Part shown: positions 9,466-18,861 of the stretch, one piece after another
Numbering within the stretch: position 1 is the first letter of the stretch
Layout: each line of letters opens with the position of its first letter
Program-made: the position numbers and the translations under genes
The notes under the pieces: model-generated
What the model was told of the DNA's origin: nothing
Seen by the model: only the letters and a program-made list of their open reading frames with translations
Databases searched by the model: none
Origin: an uncultured Granulosicoccus sp.
GTDB lineage: Bacteria > Pseudomonadota > Gammaproteobacteria > Granulosicoccales > Granulosicoccaceae
Direction: 5' to 3'
DNA: 64,000 bases
Assembly: GCA_937991945.1 (NCBI GenBank)
Contig: CALKLO010000003.1
Coordinates: 1 to 64,000 of the forward strand

Positions 9466-10407
9466 ATGATAGGCCTGTCTGATAACCCTTCGGTTGTCCA
9501 ATCGCAATCGGCTAGTCCGGTACTTCGTCTTAATGAGGTACAAAAGTCATTTGGTACGTTGAAGGTGCTCGATGGACTGAGCCTCGATGTCTACCCCGGC
9601 GAGGTGTTCGGATTTCTTGGGCGTAATGGTGCGGGTAAATCAACCGCAATACGCTTGCTTATGGGTATAACTCAAGCAGACGCTGGGCAAATCAGTTTGT
9701 TTGGCCAGCCTCTCAAAAGTGATTTAATCCGAATTCGACAAAAAATTGGGTACGTTGCTCAGGATCAAAATATGTACCCTTGGATGACGCCAACGGTGCT
9801 GTCCAAATTTGTCCGAGGCTTTTATCCAACGTGGGATGAAAAGCGCTACCAGCAATTGCTGGCTGATTTTCAGCTTCCCCTTAAGCGTCGGATTGGCACA
9901 TTTTCAGGTGGGATGAAAGCAAAGCTTGCGCTAACGCTAGCATTATCGAGTCGTCCACAATTACTTATCTTGGATGAGCCGACAGCCGGGATGGATCCGG
10001 TAGCACGTCGAGAGTTTCTAGATTTGGTGCGCGAACAAACCATGAACGATGGTGCGACCACCTTTTTCTCCACACATCTTATTGATGAAATAGAAGCCAT
10101 CGCAGATCGTATCGCGATAGTTGAATCAGGCAAGACAGTTTATGACGGTGCTCTTGATCCATTGCGTGAAAGTATCAAAAGTTGGTCTGTGCCCATGAGT
10201 CATTTCACCCCTGGCGATATGCCTGGTGAATTTGTTAATCGCAGTCTCAAAATTTTAAAGCAAGGTGAGCGACAGGGTCGTTGGGTCGTCACATTGCAGT
10301 TTGAGCAAAATACGCTTATACCAAATGACAGAGTGTTGAACGAGCAATGGCAACATGAGCCTATGTCGCTCGAAGATGTTTTCATTGCTGTTGTGGCTAA
10401 TAATTAG
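9466..10407 (+). CDS. ABC transporter ATP-binding protein
   Basis: A 313-residue ABC-2-type ATPase. Visible motifs are Walker A GRNGAGKST, a Q-loop in YVAQDQNMYPWM, signature FSGGMKAKLAL, Walker B LLILDEPTAGMD and H-loop FFSTHLIDE. A C-terminal extension of about 90 residues follows the ATPase core, as in bacitracin/antibiotic-type exporters. It is the first gene of a three-gene unit: the two following genes encode membrane permeases with added peptidase-like domains, the second of which overlaps the first by 4 bases. It probably powers a heteromeric complex with them. Confidence 0.93.
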   Translation: MIGLSDNPSVVQSQSASPVLRLNEVQKSFGTLKVLDGLSLDVYPGEVFGFLGRNGAGKSTAIRLLMGITQADAGQISLFGQPLKSDLIRIRQKIGYVAQDQNMYPWMTPTVLSKFVRGFYPTWDEKRYQQLLADFQLPLKRRIGTFSGGMKAKLALTLALSSRPQLLILDEPTAGMDPVARREFLDLVREQTMNDGATTFFSTHLIDEIEAIADRIAIVESGKTVYDGALDPLRESIKSWSVPMSHFTPGDMPGEFVNRSLKILKQGERQGRWVVTLQFEQNTLIPNDRVLNEQWQHEPMSLEDVFIAVVANN

Positions 10408-10413
10408 AATATT

Positions 10414-12342
10414 ATGGCTGCTATAGCGCTTCTCGCTAAGGACGTACGCGAGCATTGGCTACCGGTGGTTTTTTTAACGCTGGGTTGTCTTGCTGTTTTT
10501 CTGTTGCTACTTGTTCAAAACAAACAAGCGGCCTACAGCATGAGCACACTTGAAATTGTACGGTATGCATTGCTGTATCTTATGCCGGTTGTGGCATTGA
10601 TTGTTGGCAATAGACTTATCGTGGGTGAATACCTGAGCGGTACTCGTCTATTTGTCGAGGCCTTGCCTTTAGGGCAAAACCTACCGTTGGTATTGAAGTA
10701 CTTGCTTGGGTATGCGCTTTTGTCGGGCCTGACGTTGGCGCTAATATTCCTTGCGGCTAAGTCGGCGAGCGTTGCCGATGAAATCACGTTGAACTACTTA
10801 GTGCTGATTTCCAGTAAAAGCCTTGTGATGCTTTGGTTGTACTGGAGTATTGTTTTTTGTTTCAGTCTTTGTGGCTATTTGCGCGTGTTGTTGTATCTCG
10901 TTTTGCTGCTGATAGTGGGTGCGTTGTTATTCTTTCCTGGCATCGATGCAGATCGTATACCGCCGTTTGCGCTCATTGATCAGCAGCTGTTTGTCTTCGA
11001 AAGAGACGTCATTCCTTGGTTTGCCATTATTGGAACCAGTTTGCTTGCCATTGTGTTTTCAGCCGCTGGGTTTATTCTTACAAGAATTGGTGAAGGCTCG
11101 GTGTTAGAGCGCTTATCCAAGCCCATGACGCGTCGAGATTTTGTAGCGGTCAGCGTGTTGCTGGTCGCAGGATTCTCTGTGTGGAGTACGGTGGTAGAGA
11201 ACACGGAAGTGGCACCGATACAGTTTTCTAGCGAGTCGGTAGTACGCAACAATGATCCGGAAGTGTCTATCTTGTACTTGTCTGATATTCATAAACAGAG
11301 TGCAGATAAGATGTTACGGCGGCTCAGTAATTCGCTTGTCGCATTGCAGGCATCGCTAGGTTTGCAGAGCTTGCCCAGTATTAAAATTGCATTGACGCCT
11401 GATCGTGAAAAGCACGATATGGAGTACATGACATCGGCTGGTGTGTTTATTTCATCCAATTGGCTAGAGCACGATAGCTACGACGATGCGATCCTTGACT
11501 CGGTCATTATGCATGGTGTGCTAAGTGCACAAACCAATGGACGCGCTATGCTCGAGCCTTATCATTGGGTGTTAGATGGTTTTACGCGTTGGTGGGTTGA
11601 GCAAGGCAACGTTGAGTTGGATTTACAGCATCAGGCCGAGCTTTTTGCACGGGCATTGTGGGTGCTAGATACGGATCCCGAAGCGCAACAGTTAGTGAGT
11701 CGATGGCAAATCACCGCAGACAAATTTTCCTACCCTTCAGCTGAAGCACTTGCTTGGTCAGCAATGAATTACATTGAGCTGACGTATGGTCGCGATATTG
11801 TGTTTGCGTTAGCCTCAGAGTTTTTAAGTAAGCCTGTTGGTAATACATTGCTAGCAACCCTTAGAGATCGCAGTCCGTCTGCACAGGCTCGTATGGAGAA
11901 AATACTGTCAAAGGGTATGGATGAGTTTCTACTGGAGTGGGTCGATTGGTTGTCAGCTCAAAAGAACGACCCCATGGTCTTGTCGTATCTGCGCCAAATT
12001 CCAGCGTTAGCGGGGCAGGTCAGTAGCGAAATTGATGAGAATGGTGTTCACAGGCTGAGCGCTAGCTATACGCCCAGAGACAGCAATCTTGATTTGAATA
12101 CAGATCTGAGTGCCATGAGTGGGCAATGCACGTTGAAGCACGACTATATTGGTCCTTTCGATATGGAGTTCGAGCTGTCAGACGATTATGAAGACACCAG
12201 TTTTTGTCAGGTATTGCTGCCCGCGCATAGTGTAGAAAGTTTTTACTCGTCTGGGGACAGAGCCATTGTTGCGCTGGAGTATGAGGGTGAGTTATTTCAT
12301 CAGCCGTTACGTATTCATTCTGAGCGGTTGGATATTCAATGA
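10414..12342 (+). CDS. ABC-2 type permease with inactive zincin-like domain
   Basis: 642 residues. The N-terminal part (about 1-265) holds several hydrophobic helices typical of ABC-2 permeases. The rest (about 280-642) is soluble and, by alignment with the next gene product, is a zincin-like domain that has lost its metal site: the HExxH position reads H367-G-V-L-S371, and the downstream Glu is D388 in LDGFTRWW. It starts 7 bases after the ATPase gene and overlaps the next gene by 4 bases (ATGA). A scaffolding or substrate-recognition partner to the active paralogue is plausible but inferred. Confidence 0.8.
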   Translation: MAAIALLAKDVREHWLPVVFLTLGCLAVFLLLLVQNKQAAYSMSTLEIVRYALLYLMPVVALIVGNRLIVGEYLSGTRLFVEALPLGQNLPLVLKYLLGYALLSGLTLALIFLAAKSASVADEITLNYLVLISSKSLVMLWLYWSIVFCFSLCGYLRVLLYLVLLLIVGALLFFPGIDADRIPPFALIDQQLFVFERDVIPWFAIIGTSLLAIVFSAAGFILTRIGEGSVLERLSKPMTRRDFVAVSVLLVAGFSVWSTVVENTEVAPIQFSSESVVRNNDPEVSILYLSDIHKQSADKMLRRLSNSLVALQASLGLQSLPSIKIALTPDREKHDMEYMTSAGVFISSNWLEHDSYDDAILDSVIMHGVLSAQTNGRAMLEPYHWVLDGFTRWWVEQGNVELDLQHQAELFARALWVLDTDPEAQQLVSRWQITADKFSYPSAEALAWSAMNYIELTYGRDIVFALASEFLSKPVGNTLLATLRDRSPSAQARMEKILSKGMDEFLLEWVDWLSAQKNDPMVLSYLRQIPALAGQVSSEIDENGVHRLSASYTPRDSNLDLNTDLSAMSGQCTLKHDYIGPFDMEFELSDDYEDTSFCQVLLPAHSVESFYSSGDRAIVALEYEGELFHQPLRIHSERLDIQ

Positions 12343-14285
12343 TTCGTCTAATTGCTAAGGAGATTCGCCAGCTCCAACCTATTGCTTATTTGTGGTTTGC
12401 CATTCTGGTATTCGGATACGGCATTCAGTTTTTCACTGAGAGAGTCGATGAAAATACGTTTGGTGATTGGTGCGAGGGGTACTGCGATTACAGCGCAAAT
12501 ACAGCTGTCGCTGTTTTTATTATTCTTCTAGCGTTAGTCACCGCGTATAGCTTGTTTCCACGAGAGCATGATGAGTCAACGATTGATTTGCTCAGAGCAC
12601 TCCCTGTCTCTAGAAAATCTATTTTTATTGCCAAGGTGTTTGCGGCTTGGTTAATTCTAGTTGGCTTTAATTTTGTCAGTTATGGTCTTGACGTGCTGCT
12701 ACTGGCTAGCAACCCGGAATCCATGGGAGGAAAATTTTATCCTCAAGTGTGGCTCACCTTATTGCTCAGAGATTGCCTGTTTATTTTCATTGTGCTGTCT
12801 CACGGTGTTTTGCTCTCATGGTTTCGTACCCTTGGGTTAATTATTTACTTTATCTATTTGCTGTTGCTTGTTCTTGCTGAGTCCTACCTCGGTACGTCTG
12901 GGGACTGGAGCGTTTTCGCGCTATTGGCCAATGAGTATCGTGGGTCCACATTGCTTGTTAATACGCAAGGTCTGCTGATACACACGGTTGTCGCTTTTGG
13001 GTTGCTCTTGCTGGCTTATCGTTTATGGGACAAGACTGAGTCTGGCAATACGAATAGTCGGTCGGTGTCTCGCTCCTTGCGATTTGTACAAGTCGTGATA
13101 GGGGTGTTCGGGGTTTTAAGTTTGTCTGGGGCAATGCTCTATCAAATTGAAAAAGGTACGGGGTCAGACTCACCTGGTGTGACGGTTAAGGTGGTGGCTA
13201 CAGAGCATTACCGCTTTGCCTACAACGTATCAAAAGAGGATGTCGTTGACTATTTAGTCTTGCATGCTGAAGACGATTTAGCTGAGTTAGCAGAGCTGAT
13301 GGGGGTTGATGAGTTACCGCGAATTCGAGTAGATCTCACCGCGCAAAGCGAGCATGCTGCTGGCTTGGCGAAGTGGAAAAAAATCCAGATAGATCTTGAT
13401 TCGTTTGAGGACGATATTTCTCAACGCAGGGTGCTGGTGCATGAAGCGGCGCATGTGCTGCAAGCAATAGAGTCCAACCGTTCATTGGCAGAAAATTATC
13501 CCGCAGTGAAATTTTTCATTGAAGGTATGGCGCAACATTTATCGTTTGATGTTGTACCTGAAACGTTGCGGCGAGAAAGCAATTGGACCTTAGCCAGTGT
13601 TGCTATGGCGAGGCAAGGTATTAGTTTTGGTGACATGATTGATGCGCAAGGCTTTGCCCAAAGCTATGATGCTGATTTGCATTATAGTCTTGGAGATATG
13701 TGGGTTGAAGCATTAGTAAAAACCTGTGGGTCGCTTGCCTCGTCCGACTTTGTTCGCGCTACAGGGCGTGAAGATGCGCCAAGAGGTTTACCGGCGGCCC
13801 TGTTCTGGAGGGATACCATGCGGGCTATCGACTGTGATCTAGATACTGTCAATGTGGCTTGGCGTGGGAGCTTGGAGTCCCGGTATCAGCAAATTGACGA
13901 ATCAACGTTTCCGGTGTTTACACAGATAAGCACGCAAGTAGTTGAATCTACTGGGCAGCTAAAAATTAGTGCCAGCTTGGCAGCTTTTGATAGTGCGCCT
14001 TCAACGGCTGCAGCCTCGGTTGATGTTGCCGGGTATGCAACGCCCGGTCGGTTCTCAATCCGAATCGGCAATGCGTCAACTCAGATTGCTGCGGGTACCG
14101 ATGCGGTTTTTCGAGGTAAGCTCGTTCAAGACCAATCGGGTGAAAGGGTAGAATTTTTGATACCTGCAGGTGCTTTGCCGAGCACGCGGTTTCGTTATCA
14201 GATGGGCTATCTACCGACGGTTGGGTCGCGCTATTACTATGAGAGCTGGCGTCGAGGAACGGTACCATCAGCTAGCGAGTCGTAG
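12339..14285 (+). CDS. ABC-2 type permease with gluzincin-like metallopeptidase domain
   Basis: 648 residues. Six or so hydrophobic helices fill residues about 10-285 (for example VFIILLALVTAYSLF, LILVGFNFVSYGLDVLLLA). The C-terminal soluble half contains H368-E-A-A-H372 and E395 in FIEGMAQH, the spacing expected of a gluzincin zinc site (HExxH plus a downstream Glu). An ABC permease joined to a peptidase-like domain recalls known permease/M1-aminopeptidase fusions, though this domain looks different from M1. Its stop region overlaps the convergent GGDEF gene by 18 bases. Transport substrate and cleavage target are unknown. Confidence 0.8.
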   Translation: MIRLIAKEIRQLQPIAYLWFAILVFGYGIQFFTERVDENTFGDWCEGYCDYSANTAVAVFIILLALVTAYSLFPREHDESTIDLLRALPVSRKSIFIAKVFAAWLILVGFNFVSYGLDVLLLASNPESMGGKFYPQVWLTLLLRDCLFIFIVLSHGVLLSWFRTLGLIIYFIYLLLLVLAESYLGTSGDWSVFALLANEYRGSTLLVNTQGLLIHTVVAFGLLLLAYRLWDKTESGNTNSRSVSRSLRFVQVVIGVFGVLSLSGAMLYQIEKGTGSDSPGVTVKVVATEHYRFAYNVSKEDVVDYLVLHAEDDLAELAELMGVDELPRIRVDLTAQSEHAAGLAKWKKIQIDLDSFEDDISQRRVLVHEAAHVLQAIESNRSLAENYPAVKFFIEGMAQHLSFDVVPETLRRESNWTLASVAMARQGISFGDMIDAQGFAQSYDADLHYSLGDMWVEALVKTCGSLASSDFVRATGREDAPRGLPAALFWRDTMRAIDCDLDTVNVAWRGSLESRYQQIDESTFPVFTQISTQVVESTGQLKISASLAAFDSAPSTAAASVDVAGYATPGRFSIRIGNASTQIAAGTDAVFRGKLVQDQSGERVEFLIPAGALPSTRFRYQMGYLPTVGSRYYYESWRRGTVPSASES

Positions 14286-16649
14286 CCGAAAGTCTCGGTC
14301 AGAGAGTGGAATGTGCCTGCCCATTGAGGGTTGGCCCCAACGACTTACAAAGTCAACTGCCCTAAGTGGTGTGTCAAACAGTCGGCCCTGATGATAAGCA
14401 TTGCCGATGGATGTCAGCTTGTTTAATTGTTGTCGAGTGTCCACACCGTTGATGCAAACTGTGATTCCGCGAGCGGTGTAGTCGGCCATCAAGCGGGCTG
14501 TGAATATTTCATCGTGGAGTAATTCTACCGGCACCTTTATAACGTCCGTGTGTACGTCTTCGGGTAGGGGCGTGTCTGATAGATGCTTACTCGTGAGGGC
14601 GATGTTGGGTGATTGAATGCGCGATAAAAGTTGTTCTTTGACTCCAACGTTTTGCCATACACATGGATCTATCTCAAACAACAGTTTGAACTGTGGGGAT
14701 ACGATGTGCGCGTTAATCCAGCGGTCAATTGATTTGGTGCATGTGTCTAAAACATAGTTGTAAAGATTGAACTTCAAGCGAGAGTCGTTGATTTGCGGTA
14801 ATAATTCATCGGATAGGATGATTCCGCCTTCGCGTGTGCGAATGCGTATTTGTGCATCAGCGGCTACGAGAACTTCATTGCCTGCAGCATCACGAGACAC
14901 AATAGGTTCGTATCCTATCTCGATGCGTTCCTCTTGCAGGGCTCGTTCGAGAGTGCGTTCGGCAATCGTATTTATTGAACGATTAGATTGTCGTTGCTTT
15001 TTGTCTTCGTACATTAGTGCATCTGCTTCTGCCAGTGTTTCTTGAAGCGTTTTGCTGCGGTTTGACGTGGCAAGTCCAATACTTGTTGAAATGTTATGTA
15101 TGCCTTCAGAGGTTGTTATCGGGTCTTCAAAAGCTGCGTGAACATCCATCGTAAATACGTGTGCTGCGACAGCATCTGTGTTCGGCAGTATGACGACGAA
15201 TTCATCGCCACCCCAGCGGGCTAATGTAGCGCTATTGGGTATGGCATTGATGAGGCGTTGGGCAACGCTTATAAGAACTTCATCACCGGCAGCGTGGCCA
15301 TAGAAATCGTTAACGTCTTTAAAACCGTTTAAGTCTAAAAACATAACTGAGTGCACTTGAGTCGATTGGTTATTGAGTTCTTCAATTAACTTTTTCGCAT
15401 GTTTCCGATTGAGTAAGCCCGTTAGCTCATCGTGGGTGGCTTGATGGCGTAGCTGTTCTTCAACGTCTAGACGCTTCAAATGATCTTGCTCTAATTGTCG
15501 TGCAAGGCTGTCGATAGTGCGGGCAAGGTTGCCGATCTCATCACTATGCGTATCTGAGGCGCGCACCGTTAAGTCGCCTTGCATCATGCGGTGAGCTGTG
15601 TGAGCTGTCTTTTTTAATCGTTGTGCAACAGGTGCGAGACACAAGGTGCATCCTGCCAATATGAGAAGAAGTGAAATTGCCGCTGCAATTCCCAGAGACA
15701 GACGTAAGCCGTCTATGGGGGCGTACGCTTCGCTTGTGTCAATTTTTACGACAACCCCCCAGTGTGTTGCTGGAATGCGTTGCAGGGCTGCGACAGTTTC
15801 TACGCCTCTATAGTCTTTTGACGTTATGACCTTTGTGGCTGCTGCCGTCATTGCTTGGCTGATAGGCAGGTCGGCAGCTGCGGGAATGATTTTGTTGAAA
15901 GCTGCAGCACGATTAAAGCGAAGTGCTGTGATGAGCTGCGTATCACCAGTGTCGGTAACTTGTGCAATGTAGGCCTCTGTTGTCTTGCCCGTTTTCTCGT
16001 GCATCGACACGACACTAGTGATGGGTCCTAGTGGGACTTCAACGATGATGGCTCCTGCAACTTCACCGTGTACGCCGACAATGGGCGTAACGATAGCTAT
16101 GTGCTGTCGGCCCGTGTCTGTTTGAAATGCTCTGTCGAAAAGTGTTGATGCTGAGGACATTGCACGTTGGGTTATTGAGGGTGCGTTAGTGTTCCATGAA
16201 AAGCCCATAGTTTCCCCTAGCGTTGCTCCTTGCCGGTCAATCAGCCTGAGTTCGGCGGCGGCTGACCCGCTCATTCCAGCTCTGCGTCGTAAATTCATGG
16301 CGAGCAATTGAAGCGGCCAAGTGGCTTTGTAATCAATAGGTGCGATGGTTTCTTGATCCTCTAATTGCGTGGATAAGCTCTGTGAGCTTTCCGAATTGAG
16401 GCGATAAGTGTTCGCGGCCGCGACGGAGTTCCTGATGAGAGGCTCTGCTGCAAGGTTGCGTGCATCTTGTGCATAGCCTTCGAGTATTTCGTTGATCCGA
16501 AGTGCTTCGAGGCGCAGGGTGCTTGCTAGGGCGTTCTCTGTACGTGCTTCCAGCTGCTTATCAAACAGATGCAAGGCAAACGTGCTCACCGCGCCTAGAG
16601 GAATTATGACTGCCAATAGGCAGAAAACGAGTTTTGTGCGAATTCCCAT
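14268..16649 (-). CDS. Cache-HAMP-GGDEF protein with degenerate EAL domain
   Basis: A 793-residue membrane sensor for cyclic-di-GMP signalling. A membrane helix at about 8-28 and another at 315-340 enclose a large periplasmic dCache-like sensor. HAMP follows (about 335-390). The cyclase domain keeps its active site, GGDEF at 480-484, but lacks an RxxD inhibitory site just upstream. The C-terminal EAL-like domain is decayed: EAL is replaced by ADAQIRI and the DDFGTG loop is missing, so phosphodiesterase activity is unlikely. It should therefore make c-di-GMP in response to a periplasmic ligand. It is monocistronic and convergent with the permease gene. Confidence 0.9.
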   Translation of the reverse strand: MGIRTKLVFCLLAVIIPLGAVSTFALHLFDKQLEARTENALASTLRLEALRINEILEGYAQDARNLAAEPLIRNSVAAANTYRLNSESSQSLSTQLEDQETIAPIDYKATWPLQLLAMNLRRRAGMSGSAAAELRLIDRQGATLGETMGFSWNTNAPSITQRAMSSASTLFDRAFQTDTGRQHIAIVTPIVGVHGEVAGAIIVEVPLGPITSVVSMHEKTGKTTEAYIAQVTDTGDTQLITALRFNRAAAFNKIIPAAADLPISQAMTAAATKVITSKDYRGVETVAALQRIPATHWGVVVKIDTSEAYAPIDGLRLSLGIAAAISLLLILAGCTLCLAPVAQRLKKTAHTAHRMMQGDLTVRASDTHSDEIGNLARTIDSLARQLEQDHLKRLDVEEQLRHQATHDELTGLLNRKHAKKLIEELNNQSTQVHSVMFLDLNGFKDVNDFYGHAAGDEVLISVAQRLINAIPNSATLARWGGDEFVVILPNTDAVAAHVFTMDVHAAFEDPITTSEGIHNISTSIGLATSNRSKTLQETLAEADALMYEDKKQRQSNRSINTIAERTLERALQEERIEIGYEPIVSRDAAGNEVLVAADAQIRIRTREGGIILSDELLPQINDSRLKFNLYNYVLDTCTKSIDRWINAHIVSPQFKLLFEIDPCVWQNVGVKEQLLSRIQSPNIALTSKHLSDTPLPEDVHTDVIKVPVELLHDEIFTARLMADYTARGITVCINGVDTRQQLNKLTSIGNAYHQGRLFDTPLRAVDFVSRWGQPSMGRHIPLSDRDFRLRLAS

Positions 16650-16780
16650 GTAAATGCTCTCGATAGGCTCATTGCTGGGGGGAATGTCAGGGGCGTGACT
16701 TAACCCCTGTTGTTCTGTTAACTGAGCCGCAGAATTCGTGCCTAAAAAGGTTACTCGCAGAGTTATTTTCTACCCGATGT

Positions 16781-17158
16781 CGCCCCCTCAAATCCCCCCA
16801 AATTTCTGGGTCGGACCACCGTAGGTAATTGAAATATATGATTTATGTAGGATTTTGGGAGTCATAAATGTCACTAAAAGGCCAATTTCCTGTCCAGAAC
16901 GTAGCGGTTAAGGCTTATTTCCAGCTCGACTGCAGCCGTTAAATAGGGAGTGGTGTTTGGTAGTGCGCTCTAATGTCGATAGTTGCTCAAAACTAGTGAT
17001 GCCTTGGCTGAACATCAATTGTTCTTGTTAATTGGCCTGTTTTTCCTATTAAAATATCGGATTAGCGCAGTGGTTATCCTGTTAATAACCTCAATACCTT
17101 GCTTTATCAATGAGTTATGGTGGTCCGACCCGGTGTGGGGGTGGGTTGGGGGTGAAAG
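16781..17158. repeat. MITE-like gene-free element with inverted terminal repeats
   Basis: A 13-base sequence, GGGTCGGACCACC at 16808-16820, returns as a perfect inverted copy at 17119-17131. Similarity extends outward: the left copy is preceded by C runs (16781-16800) and the right copy is followed by matching G runs (17132-17154). About 300 bases without a convincing gene lie between. This makes up most of the 619-base stretch between the GGDEF gene and rpsP. The shape suggests a small non-autonomous element or REP-type repeat pair; no transposase or clear target duplication is seen. Confidence 0.5.
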
Positions 17159-17170
17159 TTGGTTTTAGTG

Positions 17171-17199
17171 TTGGCTAAAGGGTAAAAATTGCGTATCAT
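17171..17199 (+). promoter_or_regulatory. Sigma-70 type promoter for the rpsP operon
   Basis: TTGGCT (17171-17176) and TATCAT (17194-17199) are separated by exactly 17 bases and lie about 70 bases upstream of rpsP. Close to consensus at both boxes, and the only good candidate in this gap. Confidence 0.65.
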
Positions 17200-17268
17200 T
17201 GGGAGTTACCTTCCAGCTACACGTACACGTGTGGTTTTGTCGTTACATTATTTGGATATTTAAGGCCC

Positions 17269-17526
17269 ATGGTCACAATTCGCCTATCTCGCGGCGGCGC
17301 TAAGAAGCAACCGTTTTATCATATCGTTGCTACTGACAGCCGTGCACGTCGCGACGGTCGTTACATCGAACGTCTTGGTTACTACAATCCAGTTGCTCGT
17401 GGCGACGCTACTGAAACTCAGCTCGATATGGATCGAGTCGATTATTGGGTTGGCGTCGGCGCTCAGATGAGTGACCGCGTTGCTAAAATCGTTAAGGGTT
17501 GCCGCAAAGAAAACGCAGCAGCTTAA
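17269..17526 (+). CDS. rpsP: 30S ribosomal protein S16
   Basis: An 85-residue small-subunit ribosomal protein. The whole sequence fits S16: [20 protein letters not shown] at the start, [20 protein letters not shown] in the middle and the C-terminal basic segment. First gene of the rpsP-rimM-trmD-rplS operon, which is conserved in this order in gammaproteobacteria. Expression is expected from the promoter 70 bases upstream. Confidence 0.98.
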   Translation: MVTIRLSRGGAKKQPFYHIVATDSRARRDGRYIERLGYYNPVARGDATETQLDMDRVDYWVGVGAQMSDRVAKIVKGCRKENAAA

Positions 17527-17542
17527 TTCGAGTCTCGCTTTC

Positions 17543-18091
17543 GTGGGTGATTCGTTAGAAGGTGACGCTACCGGGAAAATTCTTCTTGGGCGTATCACTG
17601 GCATATACGGTTTGCAGGGTTGGGTGAAAGTCCACTCGGATACTAATCCGAGAGAAAACATCACCGGCTACAAAGTTTGGTCTTTAAAGCAGTCCGATCA
17701 TTGGAAACAATGGAAGGTCACTGGTGGAAGGCCGCAAGGCAAGACAATTGTTGCGCAGCTTGAGGGTGTTTCAACACCTGAAGAGGCTAGCGCGCTGATT
17801 GGCGCAACCATTGCCGTTGAGCGAGAAGAAATGCCTGTCTTGGGTCCAGATGAGTACTACTGGGCTGATTTAACGGGTATGCAAGTCAAAACGATAGACG
17901 GTGTCATTATTGGCCCAGTGGTTCGTTTGTTCGAAACAGGTGCCAACGACGTCGTTGTTGTGGCCGATGAAAGAGAGAGTGAAGACGACTCTAAGAAAGA
18001 AGTACTGGTGCCATGGTTGGTGCCAGATGTTGTAACGATCATCGACATGGAAAACCGCGTTATCACCATCGATTGGGATCCGGATTTCTAG
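17543..18091 (+). CDS. rimM: 16S rRNA processing protein RimM
   Basis: RimM assists maturation of the 30S subunit and binds S19. The N-terminal domain carries ILLGRITGIYGLQGWVKVHS, and the PRC-barrel part contains DEYYWADLTGMQV and the closing VPWLVPDVVTIIDMENRVI. The frame is open back to an ATG at 17471, but that would overlap rpsP by 56 bases and add unrelated residues. The GTG at 17543 is 16 bases after the rpsP stop and gives a normal 182-residue protein, so I prefer it. It ends one base before the trmD start codon. Confidence 0.93.
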   Translation: MGDSLEGDATGKILLGRITGIYGLQGWVKVHSDTNPRENITGYKVWSLKQSDHWKQWKVTGGRPQGKTIVAQLEGVSTPEEASALIGATIAVEREEMPVLGPDEYYWADLTGMQVKTIDGVIIGPVVRLFETGANDVVVVADERESEDDSKKEVLVPWLVPDVVTIIDMENRVITIDWDPDF

Positions 18092-18092
18092 C

Positions 18093-18857
18093 GTGAAGGT
18101 AGGCGTTGCGACGTTGTTCCCCGAGCTAATGGATGGGGCGCTCGAACACGGAGTCGTGGGTCGGGCGAAAACGAAAGGACAGTTAGAACTTACATTGGCC
18201 AACCCGAGAGATTGGGCGGCAGATAAGCACCGTACGGTAGACGATCGTCCTTTTGGCGGGGGTCCCGGAATGGTGATGACGCCAGGACCGTTGAGCGCTG
18301 CAGTTGAGTCATTGAAGACGCAATTGCCCGGCGCGCCGGTTGTTTATCTCTCTCCTCAGGGGGCAGTGTTTGATCAGGCAAAGGCGCAAAGCTGGCAACA
18401 GCTTGGCAGCGTGATCCTGATAGCAGGTCGGTATGAAGGGATTGACGAAAGGATCATTGATCAACTCGTTGATGAAGAAGTATCACTGGGTGATTTTGTA
18501 CTCAGTGGTGGAGAGTTTGCGGCACTAGCGATAATCGATTCGGTTACGCGTCTTGTGCCAGGTGTTCTAGGTGATCCCAATTCAGCCTTGGAAGATTCCT
18601 TTGGCGATGACGGGTTGCTCGATTGTCCGCATTACACACGACCTGATTCTTATCAGGGGCATGATGTGCCAGCCGTGTTGATGTCGGGTGATCACAAAGC
18701 TATTGCCCGCTGGCGTCGTCAGCAGGCATTGCAAAAAACTAGGGACCGGCGTCCGGATTTGCTTGAAAAAGCAAAGCTGACGGCGGAAGACAACGTATTT
18801 TTAACCAGTATCGGGGTTTGCGAAACAGCAAAGTCCGGCGCTAGCACCAAAGAGTAA
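18093..18857 (+). CDS. trmD: tRNA (guanine-N1)-methyltransferase TrmD
   Basis: TrmD methylates G37 of tRNAs using SAM, preventing frameshifts. 254 residues, with GTG start one base after rimM. The SPOUT-fold signatures are present: [13 protein letters not shown] near residue 50, [14 protein letters not shown], the knot region [14 protein letters not shown], and [13 protein letters not shown]. The C-terminal domain has [12 protein letters not shown] and the [16 protein letters not shown] helix. Third gene of the ribosomal operon. Confidence 0.98.
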   Translation: MKVGVATLFPELMDGALEHGVVGRAKTKGQLELTLANPRDWAADKHRTVDDRPFGGGPGMVMTPGPLSAAVESLKTQLPGAPVVYLSPQGAVFDQAKAQSWQQLGSVILIAGRYEGIDERIIDQLVDEEVSLGDFVLSGGEFAALAIIDSVTRLVPGVLGDPNSALEDSFGDDGLLDCPHYTRPDSYQGHDVPAVLMSGDHKAIARWRRQQALQKTRDRRPDLLEKAKLTAEDNVFLTSIGVCETAKSGASTKE

Positions 18858-18861
18858 TAAA

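Noticed and set aside
13155..13166. GGGGTCAGAC within the zincin-permease gene as another repeat copy
   Set aside because: No palindrome completion and no C-rich neighbour; codes for a normal part of the protein.
16983..17168. A 61-codon hydrophobic open frame inside the inverted-repeat element
   Set aside because: No ribosome site, no recognisable family, and its end runs through the repeat arm; more likely chance in AT-rich DNA.
17471..17542. Extended N-terminus for RimM
   Set aside because: Would overlap rpsP by 56 bases and adds residues absent from RimM; GTG at 17543 fits better.
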